Part shown: piece after piece, positions 6,815 through 15,198 of the stretch
How the letters are laid out: every line of letters starts with the position of its first letter
Position numbering within the stretch: position 1 is the first letter of the stretch
Source of the DNA: Bacteroidia bacterium
GTDB taxonomy: Bacteria > Bacteroidota > Bacteroidia > B-17B0 > Aurantibacillaceae
Reading direction: 5' to 3'
Assembly (NCBI GenBank): GCA_016787895.1
Contig: JAEUTN010000012.1
Span: 110,782 to 174,781, forward strand
DNA length: 64,000 bases
Program-made: the position numbers and the translations under genes
The notes under the pieces: generated by a model
The model's database searches: none
The model's input: only the letters and a program-made list of their open reading frames with translations
Told to the model about the DNA's origin: nothing

Positions 6815-9733
6815 TTATTTCAGCGCTTCGTAAAAGGCCTTGTGTATTTTACTGCGTATCGCCAGCTTAGCCAGCTTATTGTCATCGGCGCTTGGAAATA
6901 CCCGGTTGCTCAAAAACACATACACCAGTTTATTTTTTGGATCGGCCCAGGCAAAGGTTCCGGTAAATCCGCTGTGGCCAAAGCTTTCAGGACTACATTC
7001 CGAAGTTACAGGGCTGTCTTTTCCGTTTCCGGTTTCCGGTTTTTCGAAACACAGTCCGCGTCGGTTATCCGGACAAAAGTGGCAAGCGGTATACTCCTTC
7101 ACCAGATTGCTGTCAATTAAGCGAATGCCGTTTAGCTCTCCTTTGTTCAAATACAATTGCATCAATTTTCCAAGTTCCATGGCGTTACCGAATTGCCCGG
7201 CATGAGCTGAAATGCCTCCCTGCAAAGCCGCTCCAGGATCATGAACGTAGCCTTGTATGAGTTGGCGACGGTATTTATCGTCGTTTTCAGTTGGGGCAAT
7301 CTGCGTTTTGGAAAGGTAGTTCAAGGGCAGGTAATTCAAACCTATTCCATTTTTGAAATAAAGGTCATTCACGTAGTCCTGTTGTGTCTTTCCCGATAAG
7401 GTTTCAATGATGCGCTGCATAAAATAATAACCCAAATCGCTGTAAAGGTACTTGCCCCTTGGTTCCACTTTGGATTCGATGATGCGCTGATAAATGCTGT
7501 CGTTATAGCCTTTTTTCACGTACAGACCTTTGGCCACCTGTATGGGAAATTCTTCGGAGGCTGTTTTGGAGTAATACCCTTTTTTGTAGTCTCCGTTCTT
7601 TTCCACTGTTTTCAGGTAAAAGGGAATCCAGGCTTCGAGACCGGCCTGGTGGGTAAGCACATCTTCGATGATAAGATTTTCTTTGTTGCTGCCTTTCAAT
7701 TCGGGAAGATAGTCACCAAGCGTTTTTTTGTAATCAAATTTTCCTTCTTCCTGCAGTTTCATAAGCGCTAAAGCCGTAGAAGAAATTTTTGTGACGCTGG
7801 CCAAATCATACACCGTGCCATTATCCACCCGTTTGGAATCTTTAGCGTAGGTATATGAACCAAACGCTTTTTGGTACACCACCGAACCGTCTTTCATGGC
7901 CAGGATCTGACAACCCGGGTAGGCTTTTTCTTCAATGCCGGCAAGGGCAATGCTGTCCACCAATGAAAATTGTTTTCCCCGGTAATTACGTTTTTCTGCT
8001 TCAAGGTCGAAACTCGCCTGCAAGTTCAGTGTTAGGGCGTAGTTGCAGGTAAACTGTTTTAAACTTACCGGCAGTTTACCATTGGCCTGCTGGGCGCCAA
8101 GTATCAGGTTGGCGCTGGCTCTTAACAGCGAAGGAATGTATTCGTAAGCCATCACTACGGCTTTGTAATTTTTCAGAGAGTTGATTTTGTTCAGGATGTA
8201 AGGATTGGTAGCCACCACCAACACCGTTGGTTTCATGCGTGCTATGGAATCCATCAACCACAGGGTTTGAGAGCCTACCCCGTAATTGTTCTCCGGCTTG
8301 GCACCTGCTTTGTTCAATTGAAGGATAACCACATCGGCTTGTTTAATCTTGTCAAAGCCTCTTTTTATCACATCGATCGTGGTTTCGTGTGTAAAGCCAA
8401 GGTGCTCGGTGTACCCGTAATTTTTGAGCTGGTAATACAGGGCATTTTCTTCCTCCACCCCAAACGATACTTCAATCAGTTTTAAGCTATCGGTGTTTTT
8501 AAGGGGTAAATAGTTTTTATCGTTCTTTAGTAATGTTATGGCTTCCTGGGCCAGTTTTTCATTGAGTTTAGCGGCTTCAGGGGTGTTCAGTTCTTTGTGA
8601 AGGTTACGGGTCACAATCTCCTGCTTTTTGTTTAAACCACACCAGTACTTGGCTTTGAGGAGTTTTTTACAACGCTTGTCAAGGTCCTCCTGCGAAAGTT
8701 TATTTTCCGCAATTGCTTTTTTAATGGTTTCAATGGCCAGGGGCACATCCGCCGGAAACAACAAAATATCGTTGCCGGCTTGAAGGGCTTTTACTTCCAT
8801 TTCACCGGAAGGAAAAAATTTGGCAATGCCTTTCATGTTCATGGCATCGGTAAAAATCAGACCCTCAAAGCCCATTTTGGTTTTGAGAAGGTCGGTAACA
8901 ATTTTGGAAGATAAAGTTGAAGGAAGATCCTTGCTGTTATCAAGGGCTGTTACGTTCATGTGAGCCACCATAATGGAGCCCAGGCCTTTTTCAATAAGAA
9001 AACGAAAGGGATACAATTCCAGACTATCGAGGCGGGCGGCACTGTGGTTCACCTGGGGCAAGTTGAGGTGAGAATCGGTATCGGTATCGCCATGACCGGG
9101 AAAATGTTTTCCGCAAGCCAATACATGCTCGTCCTGCAAACCCTTCATGTACATATAGGATTTTTGAGAGACTCTGATTTTGTTTTCTCCAAAACTTCTG
9201 AGACCAATCACCGGGTTCAGGGGATTGTTGTTTACGTCGGCATCCGGCGCAAAGTTCACGTGTATACCCAGGCGTTTGCACTCCCGGGCAATTTGCCGGC
9301 CCATTTCATAAATGAGGCTATCGTTTTGTATGGCTCCCAGAGTCATTTGTTTGGGATAACGCATGGTGCTGTCGAGGCGCATGGCTAAACCCCACTCCCC
9401 ATCGGTACTGTACAACAAGGGGGTTTTGGCAAAACTCTGGTAATAATTGGCCAGTTTGCCCTGACGCAGGGGACCGCCCTGCATCCAAATCAATCCTCCG
9501 ATGTTGTAGTTGCGTATGAGTTCGCTGATTTCTTTTACGTGTTTAAGGTCGCGGTTGCTGTAGACCGCCACCATAAACAGCTGGGCAATGCGTTCATCGG
9601 GACTCAGGGAATTAAACACCGAATCTACCCAGGGGCTTTCCAACTGAGTAAATTCAGGTCCGGTTGACTTCTCGGAGTCAGGAATAAAGGCCAGGAAAAA
9701 AATCGAAAGCAGTACAAGCGCAAATTTGTTCAT
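6815..9733 (-). CDS. GH3 beta-N-acetylglucosaminidase fused to a beta-lactamase-family serine hydrolase
   Basis: A 972-residue two-domain exported protein with a signal peptide at 1-17. Residues about 35-370 form a GH3 catalytic domain with the NagZ-type signature KHFPGHGDTDTDSH (around 209-222) and the nucleophile Asp in IFTDAMNMKG. A GH3 C-terminal region follows. From about residue 600 there is a class C beta-lactamase/PBP4*-like hydrolase: SVTK (SxxK serine, about 646), YSDLGY (YxN-like, about 763) and HSGFTG (about 919). Known Bacteroidota proteins share this arrangement. The pairing suggests coupled removal of GlcNAc and of a peptide or ester from muropeptides, but substrates are inferred. 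First gene of the minus-strand run 2057-9733. Confidence 0.88.
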   Translation of the reverse strand: MNKFALVLLSIFFLAFIPDSEKSTGPEFTQLESPWVDSVFNSLSPDERIAQLFMVAVYSNRDLKHVKEISELIRNYNIGGLIWMQGGPLRQGKLANYYQSFAKTPLLYSTDGEWGLAMRLDSTMRYPKQMTLGAIQNDSLIYEMGRQIARECKRLGIHVNFAPDADVNNNPLNPVIGLRSFGENKIRVSQKSYMYMKGLQDEHVLACGKHFPGHGDTDTDSHLNLPQVNHSAARLDSLELYPFRFLIEKGLGSIMVAHMNVTALDNSKDLPSTLSSKIVTDLLKTKMGFEGLIFTDAMNMKGIAKFFPSGEMEVKALQAGNDILLFPADVPLAIETIKKAIAENKLSQEDLDKRCKKLLKAKYWCGLNKKQEIVTRNLHKELNTPEAAKLNEKLAQEAITLLKNDKNYLPLKNTDSLKLIEVSFGVEEENALYYQLKNYGYTEHLGFTHETTIDVIKRGFDKIKQADVVILQLNKAGAKPENNYGVGSQTLWLMDSIARMKPTVLVVATNPYILNKINSLKNYKAVVMAYEYIPSLLRASANLILGAQQANGKLPVSLKQFTCNYALTLNLQASFDLEAEKRNYRGKQFSLVDSIALAGIEEKAYPGCQILAMKDGSVVYQKAFGSYTYAKDSKRVDNGTVYDLASVTKISSTALALMKLQEEGKFDYKKTLGDYLPELKGSNKENLIIEDVLTHQAGLEAWIPFYLKTVEKNGDYKKGYYSKTASEEFPIQVAKGLYVKKGYNDSIYQRIIESKVEPRGKYLYSDLGYYFMQRIIETLSGKTQQDYVNDLYFKNGIGLNYLPLNYLSKTQIAPTENDDKYRRQLIQGYVHDPGAALQGGISAHAGQFGNAMELGKLMQLYLNKGELNGIRLIDSNLVKEYTACHFCPDNRRGLCFEKPETGNGKDSPVTSECSPESFGHSGFTGTFAWADPKNKLVYVFLSNRVFPSADDNKLAKLAIRSKIHKAFYEALK

Positions 9734-10028
9734 CCTTTAAAGGTAGGCAGGCAAAAAAGTTCTTGTAAGCTGGCTTGCTTTTTTTGTTAACAGGGGGGTA
9801 TAGAAAACCTTGCTTTTAATTTCATATTTCGATAACTGTCCTCCAGGGTAGTTTACACCCCAATGTAAAGATGCAACAGATAATAAGATTTCTCAGCATG
9901 CATTATTGTTCATATGAGTCCGCGAACGTTCAAGGCAGGGATTAGCTGCAGGTTCTGTTACTGCTGCAAAAGGGCGATGATCAAGGCAAACAAAAGAGCT
10001 CGTTTCTAAGTACAGAAAGGAAAAAACC

Positions 10029-10090
10029 ATATGTTGAAGGAATTCACCCATTCAATAAATATGTTGAAAAAATGAGAAAATTTCAACATA
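10029..10090. repeat. three copies of a TATGTTGAA half-site, two forming a perfect inverted repeat
   Basis: ATATGTTGAA occurs at 10029-10038 and again exactly 30 bases on at 10059-10068. The second copy pairs with TTTCAACATA at 10081-10090 as a perfect 10-base inverted repeat (TATGTTGAAA, 11-base spacer). Spacing of roughly three helical turns and dyad symmetry are typical of an operator for a dimeric regulator, though an RNA hairpin is also possible. No T-run follows, so it is not an intrinsic terminator. Confidence 0.5.
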
Positions 10091-10206
10091 AACATCGGAT
10101 GCGTTTCTTTTGATTAAACATAGCTTTTTTACATAGAATCTGATAGTACATTTCCCAAATGCCCCAACAGACGGATTTGCCATTTAGTTTACCCTCTCGT
10201 TTCTAT

Positions 10207-10240
10207 CATACATTTTGTATGATACATTTTGTACGATACT
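10207..10240. repeat. overlapping palindromic direct repeats (14-base period)
   Basis: TCATACA-TTT-TGTATGA (10207-10223) is a perfect 7-base dyad. The unit ATACATTTTGTAYGATAC is repeated at 10209-10226 and 10223-10240, the second with one base changed, giving a second imperfect palindrome. It lies about 170 bases upstream of the GH73 -7 motif and fits a regulator binding site; no regulator is encoded nearby. Confidence 0.45.
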
Positions 10241-10404
10241 ACTGCTGTAGAAGTATTTCACATCAATTCATTGTCCCAAAAAAAATTCACTGCCTTTTTT
10301 GAACTAAAAACCTTGCTCCTAAGTTTTAAGCCTCTTTTCCACCAACCAACAAGCTCTTGTTGATATTCCGGTACAGATTTCCCTGAACAAACTCTGCCCT
10401 CTTC

Positions 10405-10412
10405 TACATTTG
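10405..10412 (+). promoter_or_regulatory. -7 promoter motif TACATTTG
   Basis: Exact match to the Bacteroidota -7 consensus TAnnTTTG, 24 bases upstream of the glucosaminidase ATG. The -33 region (CCTG at the expected spacing) is a weak match. Confidence 0.45.
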
Positions 10413-10435
10413 TTACAGGCAGCAATCCCCCTCAA

Positions 10436-11158
10436 ATGAACCTTATCCGGTCAAACAAACGCATTTCTCCTTTCTTGCTGTTTCTGCTATTGGCCTTTTC
10501 TCAACACCTGCTCCGGGCTCAGCCTCCTCAATACAAAATGCAGGTGTACATTTCTACCTGGTCGGAACTGGCCGTATCTCAAATGATACAACACGGCGTA
10601 CCCGCCAGCATTACCCTGGCCCAGGCTATTTTTGAAAGCCGCTGCGGAGGCAGTGAACTGGCCAAACGCTCCAACAACCATTTTGGCATTAAATGCCATG
10701 TGGGTTGGCAGGGCGATACCATTGTGAAAGACGATGACACACTCAACGAATGTTTCAGACGATACAGAAGCGTTGAGGAATCTTACACCGATCACAGTTT
10801 GTTCCTGTCTAAACGTCCCCGTTACGCAACCTTATTTGAACTGCATGGCCGCGATTACAAAGCCTGGTGTTATGGATTAAAAGAAGCCGGTTACGCCACC
10901 TACGAAACCTATGCCGAAGAATTGATTCGTTTAATTGAACAAACAGGTTTGTACAAACTCGATGGGGTACAGGAAATTAGTCCGAAACAGGCCTTTGAAT
11001 CTACCGACAGGCCTTTAAAACTTTCGGCTTACACCCCAAAAGCCTTTGACCTCAAAAGTTTCTCCGAATATGAGCTGCTTTGGATGGATGAGTTAAACGC
11101 CCACATCCGCAGCCTCGACCTCATTGTAAAGCGCGGGAAAACCGCAAAAAGAGGTTAG
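10436..11158 (+). CDS. glucosaminidase domain protein (GH73 family)
   Basis: Exported peptidoglycan hydrolase predicted to cleave the GlcNAc-MurNAc backbone. The 240-residue product has a signal peptide (about 1-28, ending LRAQ). The GH73/FlgJ-type domain spans roughly 35-175: GVPASITLAQAIFESRCGG supplies the catalytic Glu67, then NNHFGIKCH and the FRRYRSVEESYTDHSLFL segment, with the C-terminal TYETYAEELIRLIE. Many Bacteroidota homologues carry LysM repeats after this domain; none is visible here, only an unassigned 65-residue tail. It is monocistronic and separated from fumC by its own promoter. Confidence 0.88.
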   Translation: MNLIRSNKRISPFLLFLLLAFSQHLLRAQPPQYKMQVYISTWSELAVSQMIQHGVPASITLAQAIFESRCGGSELAKRSNNHFGIKCHVGWQGDTIVKDDDTLNECFRRYRSVEESYTDHSLFLSKRPRYATLFELHGRDYKAWCYGLKEAGYATYETYAEELIRLIEQTGLYKLDGVQEISPKQAFESTDRPLKLSAYTPKAFDLKSFSEYELLWMDELNAHIRSLDLIVKRGKTAKRG

Positions 11159-11188
11159 GTACTACCCCTTTCTGTACATAATAAATTC

Positions 11189-11196
11189 TAAATTTG
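11189..11196 (+). promoter_or_regulatory. -7 promoter motif TAAATTTG
   Basis: Exact TAnnTTTG match, 19 bases before the fumC ATG. A TTTCTG stretch at 11169-11174 could serve as a weak -33 element. Confidence 0.5.
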
Positions 11197-11215
11197 TGGC
11201 CTAAGAAATTAAGCT

Positions 11216-12613
11216 ATGGAATTCAGAATTGAAAAAGACACCATGGGTGAGGTAAAGGTGCCAGCCCATGTATACTGGGGTGCACAAACCGAACGCAGCC
11301 GCAATAACTTTAGAATTGGTCCCGAGGCCAGCATGCCCAAAGAAATTGTTCAGGCTTTTGGTTACCTTAAAAAAGCGGCAGCACAGGCGAATTTAGAATT
11401 GGGCGTTTTGGATAAAACCAAATGCGAACTCATTGGGAAAGTGTGCGATGAAATTATTGATGGGAAGTTGTACGATCAATTCCCTTTGGTGATATGGCAA
11501 ACCGGCTCGGGCACCCAAAGCAACATGAACGCGAACGAGGTGATTGCCTACCGCGCCCATGTGCTGAACGGCGGTAACTTAAACGACGAAAAAAAGATTC
11601 TTCATCCCAACGATGATGTAAATAAATCCCAATCCAGCAACGATACCTACCCCACCGCCATGCACATAGCGGCATACAAACAGGTGGTGGAAATTACCAT
11701 CCCCGGATTGGAAAAACTGAAAAACACCCTGCATAAAAAAGCAGAAGCCTATAAAGACATCATCAAAACCGGTCGCACCCACTTTATGGATGCTACTCCG
11801 CTTTCGTTAGGTCAGGAGTTCAGCGGATACGTTCAACAAATACACATGAGCATACGTGCCTTAAAAAATGCACTGGAGGCCGTGAAAGAACTGGCCCTTG
11901 GCGGTACAGCCGTAGGAACCGGACTTAACACACCCAAAGGTTATGATGTGCTGGTGGCCAAAAAAATTGCTGAACTTACCAAATTGCCTTTTGTAACAGC
12001 GCCCAATAAATTTGAAGCCCTGGCTGCACACGATGCCATGGTGGAATTGAGTGGAGCCCTCAAACGCACGGCAGTAGCCCTAATGAAAATTGCCAACGAT
12101 GTGCGTATGCTGTCCTCCGGTCCGCGTTGCGGCATTGGTGAAATTATTATCCCCGACAACGAACCGGGCTCTTCCATCATGCCGGGCAAAGTAAATCCCA
12201 CTCAACCCGAGGCCCTCACCATGGTTTGCGCTCAGGTAATTGGCAACGATGTGGCGGTTTCTGTTGGAGGCGCTACCGGACATTTTGAATTAAATGTGTT
12301 TAAACCTCTCATCGCGGCTAACGTGTTGCAGTCTGCCAGATTGATTGGCGACGCCTGCGTGAGTTTTAACGACAAATGCGCTGAGGGCATTGAACCCAAT
12401 CTTCCGCAACTTCAGGCCCACCTCGAAAATTCGCTGATGCTGGTCACCGCGCTAAACACGCACATTGGCTATGAAAAAGCAGCTAAAATTGCCAAAACCG
12501 CGCACAAGGGCAATAAAACCCTGCGCGAAGCGGCCATTGAACTGGGTTATTTAACCAATGAACAATTCGATCAGTGGGTACGCCCTGAGGATATGATAGG
12601 GAGTATGAAATAA
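11216..12613 (+). CDS. fumC: class II fumarate hydratase
   Basis: Iron-independent fumarase converting fumarate to L-malate in the TCA cycle, cytoplasmic homotetramer. All class II signatures are present in the 465-residue product: [13 protein letters not shown] near residue 100, the catalytic His in [17 protein letters not shown] (about 185-200), and the superfamily loop [16 protein letters not shown] (about 318-333) with the active-site Ser. Length is normal. It is a single-gene unit with its own -7 motif; no terminator is obvious, but a GC-rich repeat follows the stop. Confidence 0.97.
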   Translation: MEFRIEKDTMGEVKVPAHVYWGAQTERSRNNFRIGPEASMPKEIVQAFGYLKKAAAQANLELGVLDKTKCELIGKVCDEIIDGKLYDQFPLVIWQTGSGTQSNMNANEVIAYRAHVLNGGNLNDEKKILHPNDDVNKSQSSNDTYPTAMHIAAYKQVVEITIPGLEKLKNTLHKKAEAYKDIIKTGRTHFMDATPLSLGQEFSGYVQQIHMSIRALKNALEAVKELALGGTAVGTGLNTPKGYDVLVAKKIAELTKLPFVTAPNKFEALAAHDAMVELSGALKRTAVALMKIANDVRMLSSGPRCGIGEIIIPDNEPGSSIMPGKVNPTQPEALTMVCAQVIGNDVAVSVGGATGHFELNVFKPLIAANVLQSARLIGDACVSFNDKCAEGIEPNLPQLQAHLENSLMLVTALNTHIGYEKAAKIAKTAHKGNKTLREAAIELGYLTNEQFDQWVRPEDMIGSMK

Positions 12614-12624
12614 GGTATGGCTTT

Positions 12625-12666
12625 CCCTGCCCGCCGAAGCACAAGCCAAGCTGCGGCAGGCGGGCG
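12625..12666. repeat. GC-rich REP-like inverted repeat
   Basis: CCTGCC/GGCAGG (12626-12631 and 12655-12660) and the overlapping CCCGCC/GGCGGG (12630-12635 and 12659-12664) can form alternative stems around a short loop. The base composition differs sharply from the AT-rich spacers elsewhere in the window. Such islands behind genes are usually dispersed repeats; copy number cannot be checked from one window. Confidence 0.4.
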
Positions 12667-12769
12667 CTACGCACAAGCTCGTTCAAACACCTGCCAGGAG
12701 TTTGCCGTCCCTAACGCAGGTACCCCGTTTCATAGAAAGTTGTTTTAGTTACATTGAAAAAAATACAAC

Positions 12770-14215
12770 ATGTTAAACTCACTCGAACCAAAAACCCTCT
12801 GGGCTAATTTTTCAGCATTGAATGCCGTACCCCGCCCTTCCAAAAAAGAAGAGCGTGTGATTGCCTTTATAGTGCAATTTGGCAAACAACTGGGTCTGCC
12901 CACCTACCGGGACGAAGTGGGCAATGTGATCATCAAAAAACCGGGTAGTAAGGGTTTGGAAAAACGTCCATGCATTTGTTTGCAAAGCCACCTTGACATG
13001 GTGCATCAAAAAAACGCCAACACCGTTTTTGATTTCGACCAACAAGGCATAGAGATGTTTGTGGAAGGCGATTGGGTAAAAGCCAAAGGCACAACGCTTG
13101 GTGCTGATAACGGCATTGGTGTGGCCGCCATTATGAGTGTTCTTCAGGCCAAAGACCTTGCTCACCCACCCATTGAAGCCCTTTTTACCATTGATGAAGA
13201 AACCGGCATGACCGGGGCTTTAAATTTAAAGGGAGGTTTGCTGGACGCAAAATACATGTTGAATCTGGACACCGAAGACGATAGAGAACTCACCATTGGT
13301 TGCGCCGGAGGAGTGGATGTTACAGCCGGCGGAAACTACAGCGAAGAAGCGCTTGAGGAAGGGTTTACGGCTTATCGCATTTCAGTGAAGGGTTTAACCG
13401 GTGGGCATTCCGGCATGGACATTCACCTCGGACGTGGCAATGCCAACAAACTCATGAACCGGATTCTGGCACAAGCCACCGAAAAATTTGCTGTTCGCAT
13501 CAACCAAATCGATGGAGGCAGCCTCAGAAACGCCATCCCCCGGGAATCCTTTGCTTTGATTGCCTTACCCTTAAAACACCAAAAAGCTTTTCTGGAGTTT
13601 ATCGGCCATAAAAACAACATCCTCAAAGCCGAATACAAAAGCACCGACCCCCATCTCCAATTAACTGCCGAGCCTTCTGAACTTCCAAAAAAAGTGCTCA
13701 ATAAAGTTTTTGAATCTCAGCTTTTAAAAACCATTTACGCCTGCCCTTGCGGTATTTACCGCATGAGTCCTGATATTGACCGCTTGGTACAAACCAGCAA
13801 CAACCTGGCCCGTGTTTTGGTGAAAGATGGAAGCTATACCATACAATGTTTAACCCGCAGTTCGGTTGACAGCGAAAAAATGGATTTGGCCAACGCCATC
13901 AAAAGCTGTTTTGAATTGTGCGGTGCTTCCATCACCTTCGCCGGTGCTTATCCCGGCTGGACTCCCCAACCCGATTCTGAACTGGTTAAAACCATGAGCG
14001 CTTTGTACAAAGAGTTGTATAAGGACAACGCCCACGTGAACGCCTGTCATGCCGGTTTGGAATGCGGTATTTTAGGCAATAACTATGCACACATGCAAAT
14101 GATTTCCTTTGGTCCCAATATCAGGGGCGCACACTCTCCGGATGAATGTGTGCAAATCAGCTCGGTGCAAAAATTCTGGTCGTATTTACTGGAAGCTTTA
14201 AAGCGTTTGCAATAA
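12770..14215 (+). CDS. pepD: aminoacyl-histidine / cytosol non-specific dipeptidase (M20)
   Basis: Zinc dipeptidase of the M20 family releasing amino acids from Xaa-His and other dipeptides. The 481-residue sequence has the expected metal-ligand segments in order: LQSHLDMV (about 75), TTLGADNGIGVAAIM, IDEETGMTGA with the catalytic Glu pair, LDTEDD, and the C-terminal GAHSPDE His. The dimerisation or lid domain contains GGHSGMDIHLGRGN. Length and motif order match PepD. No signal peptide, so cytoplasmic. It follows the REP-like repeat after fumC and converges on the PAP2 gene 42 bases downstream. Confidence 0.93.
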   Translation: MLNSLEPKTLWANFSALNAVPRPSKKEERVIAFIVQFGKQLGLPTYRDEVGNVIIKKPGSKGLEKRPCICLQSHLDMVHQKNANTVFDFDQQGIEMFVEGDWVKAKGTTLGADNGIGVAAIMSVLQAKDLAHPPIEALFTIDEETGMTGALNLKGGLLDAKYMLNLDTEDDRELTIGCAGGVDVTAGGNYSEEALEEGFTAYRISVKGLTGGHSGMDIHLGRGNANKLMNRILAQATEKFAVRINQIDGGSLRNAIPRESFALIALPLKHQKAFLEFIGHKNNILKAEYKSTDPHLQLTAEPSELPKKVLNKVFESQLLKTIYACPCGIYRMSPDIDRLVQTSNNLARVLVKDGSYTIQCLTRSSVDSEKMDLANAIKSCFELCGASITFAGAYPGWTPQPDSELVKTMSALYKELYKDNAHVNACHAGLECGILGNNYAHMQMISFGPNIRGAHSPDECVQISSVQKFWSYLLEALKRLQ

Positions 14216-14257
14216 GATCCGTTTCGGAAATGCCTCAGCATCCTGCTGCAAGTAAGG

Positions 14258-14818
14258 TCAATCTTTTCGGGTGAGCCAGTGGCGGGTGATGTCAACATAC
14301 AAAAACAAACAAGCCGTTAACACGCCCATTAAAGCTCCCACGCTCACATCGAGTGCGCTGTGTGCACCCATGGCCACCCTTGAAACGCCAACCATATAAG
14401 CCCATACAAATGGCAACACGTACCACTTCCGCAAATGGACTTTACTGCGGTTGTGATAAATGGCATAAGCAATGAGCATGGCAAACAGAAAAGCATTATA
14501 GGTGTGCCCGCTTGGAAAAGAAAAACCTGCTTCTTCCACCCAATGGGCCTGTATATCGGCATCAATGTTTTGGAATTTCAATGGATTGTTCAGAAGGAGC
14601 TCGTTAAAGTACTTTTGTCTGTCTTGTTTGTCCCATAAATAAAGCGTATCAATTTTAGCAAGGGCCCCAACTTTATCGAGCATGTATACATGGCTTGGAC
14701 GCTGGAGTTTTAAAACAGGTTTGGTATAGTTTTCATTGATCCAGGCAAGAGACCCGAAAAAAATCATAAGCGTGAAAACCGAAAGTAAAAATACTCTTGC
14801 TTTTTCCCGCTTTTTCAT
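14258..14818 (-). CDS. PAP2 family phosphatase (start uncertain)
   Basis: Membrane phosphatase of the PAP2 superfamily, probably acting on undecaprenyl pyrophosphate, phosphatidylglycerophosphate or a related lipid phosphate. Catalytic motifs are intact: FSFPSGHTYNAF (PSGH) and GVSRVAMGAHSALDVSVGA (SRxxxGxHxxxD), plus three membrane segments. From the ATG at 14818 the product is 186 residues, but the same frame stays open for 76 further codons to 15046 and encodes two more hydrophobic segments typical of these proteins (IAALFLLALCGTVYFLPIA and GGPQGFLILLILTGYFY). No ATG, GTG or TTG occurs in that extension, so translation either uses a rare start or the gene has a frameshift near 15040. Confidence 0.8.
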   Translation of the reverse strand: MKKREKARVFLLSVFTLMIFFGSLAWINENYTKPVLKLQRPSHVYMLDKVGALAKIDTLYLWDKQDRQKYFNELLLNNPLKFQNIDADIQAHWVEEAGFSFPSGHTYNAFLFAMLIAYAIYHNRSKVHLRKWYVLPFVWAYMVGVSRVAMGAHSALDVSVGALMGVLTACLFLYVDITRHWLTRKD

Positions 14819-15046
14819 CTGACTTGAACTGTAGAAATAACCGGTGAGGATGAGCAGAATTAAAAAGCCCTGTGGTCCGCCTGAACTGGTGAAAAAGAAA
14901 GCGATCTTGCTCCAGACGCTGTGTGGTTCACAGGCGGTGAAAGCAATGGGTAAAAAGTAAACCGTGCCACAAAGTGCCAGTAAAAATAGCGCGGCTATGT
15001 AAACAATAGGTTTGATGCCTGTTTTGAAAGCTAAAGCTACGAGAAT
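14819..15046 (-). other. in-frame upstream extension of the PAP2 gene without a standard start
   Basis: Seventy-six codons in frame with the PAP2 gene, bounded upstream by TAA at 15049-15047. They encode a two-helix membrane segment in protein-like sequence that would complete a normal six-helix PAP2 topology. Candidate starts are only ATT, ATA, ATC or CTG codons. A separate 42-codon frame overlaps its upstream end, so a single-base indel could join the two. Confidence 0.55.
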
Positions 15047-15165
15047 TTACGAAACAACTCAAAGGCGGCGTGATAGAAATAAGGTTCATGCTCAATGGAT
15101 TTGGACTCCAGCCGGGGTGTGAGATGAGTTTCTACAATTTGTAGCAAGAATTCCTGAAGGCGCAT
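15037..15165 (-). CDS. small 42-residue ORF, possibly the displaced 5' end of the PAP2 gene
   Basis: ATG at 15165 to TAG at 15037 gives a 42-residue product beginning MRLQEFLLQIVE and ending YHAAFELFRKFS. It looks protein-like (hydrophilic, amphipathic) and its end overlaps the open PAP2 frame in a different phase. I recognise no family. It may be an independent small protein, a leader coupled to PAP2, or the N-terminus of PAP2 split by a frameshift. Its start is only 33 bases from the divergent ORF6N gene. Confidence 0.3.
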   Translation of the reverse strand: MRLQEFLLQIVETHLTPRLESKSIEHEPYFYHAAFELFRKFS

Positions 15166-15167
15166 TC

Positions 15168-15175
15168 TAATTTTG
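15168..15175 (+). promoter_or_regulatory. -7 promoter motif TAATTTTG
   Basis: Exact TAnnTTTG match, 23 bases before the ORF6N ATG. A 13-base palindrome, CTACAA-T-TTGTAG, lies at 15132-15144 and could bind a repressor covering this promoter. Confidence 0.45.
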
Positions 15176-15198
15176 TATTAACCAGAAAAAGCAATAGC

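Larger units (their letters stand above)
9734..10435. other. 700-base non-coding stretch with repeats
   Basis: No convincing reading frame is present on either strand between the divergent GH3 fusion and GH73 genes. It holds a perfect 10-base inverted repeat with a third copy of the same half-site upstream (10029-10090), a pair of overlapping palindromes (10207-10240) and a -7 promoter motif for the glucosaminidase (10405-10412). The rest is AT-rich and unexplained. Both flanking genes encode enzymes predicted to act on peptidoglycan GlcNAc linkages, which makes a shared regulatory region plausible. Confidence 0.6.

Noticed and set aside
15132..15144. 13-base palindrome CTACAA-T-TTGTAG upstream of the ORF6N gene
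   Set aside because: Perfect but short; it lies inside the 42-codon ORF on the other strand and no second copy was noticed. Mentioned with the promoter only, not called an operator.
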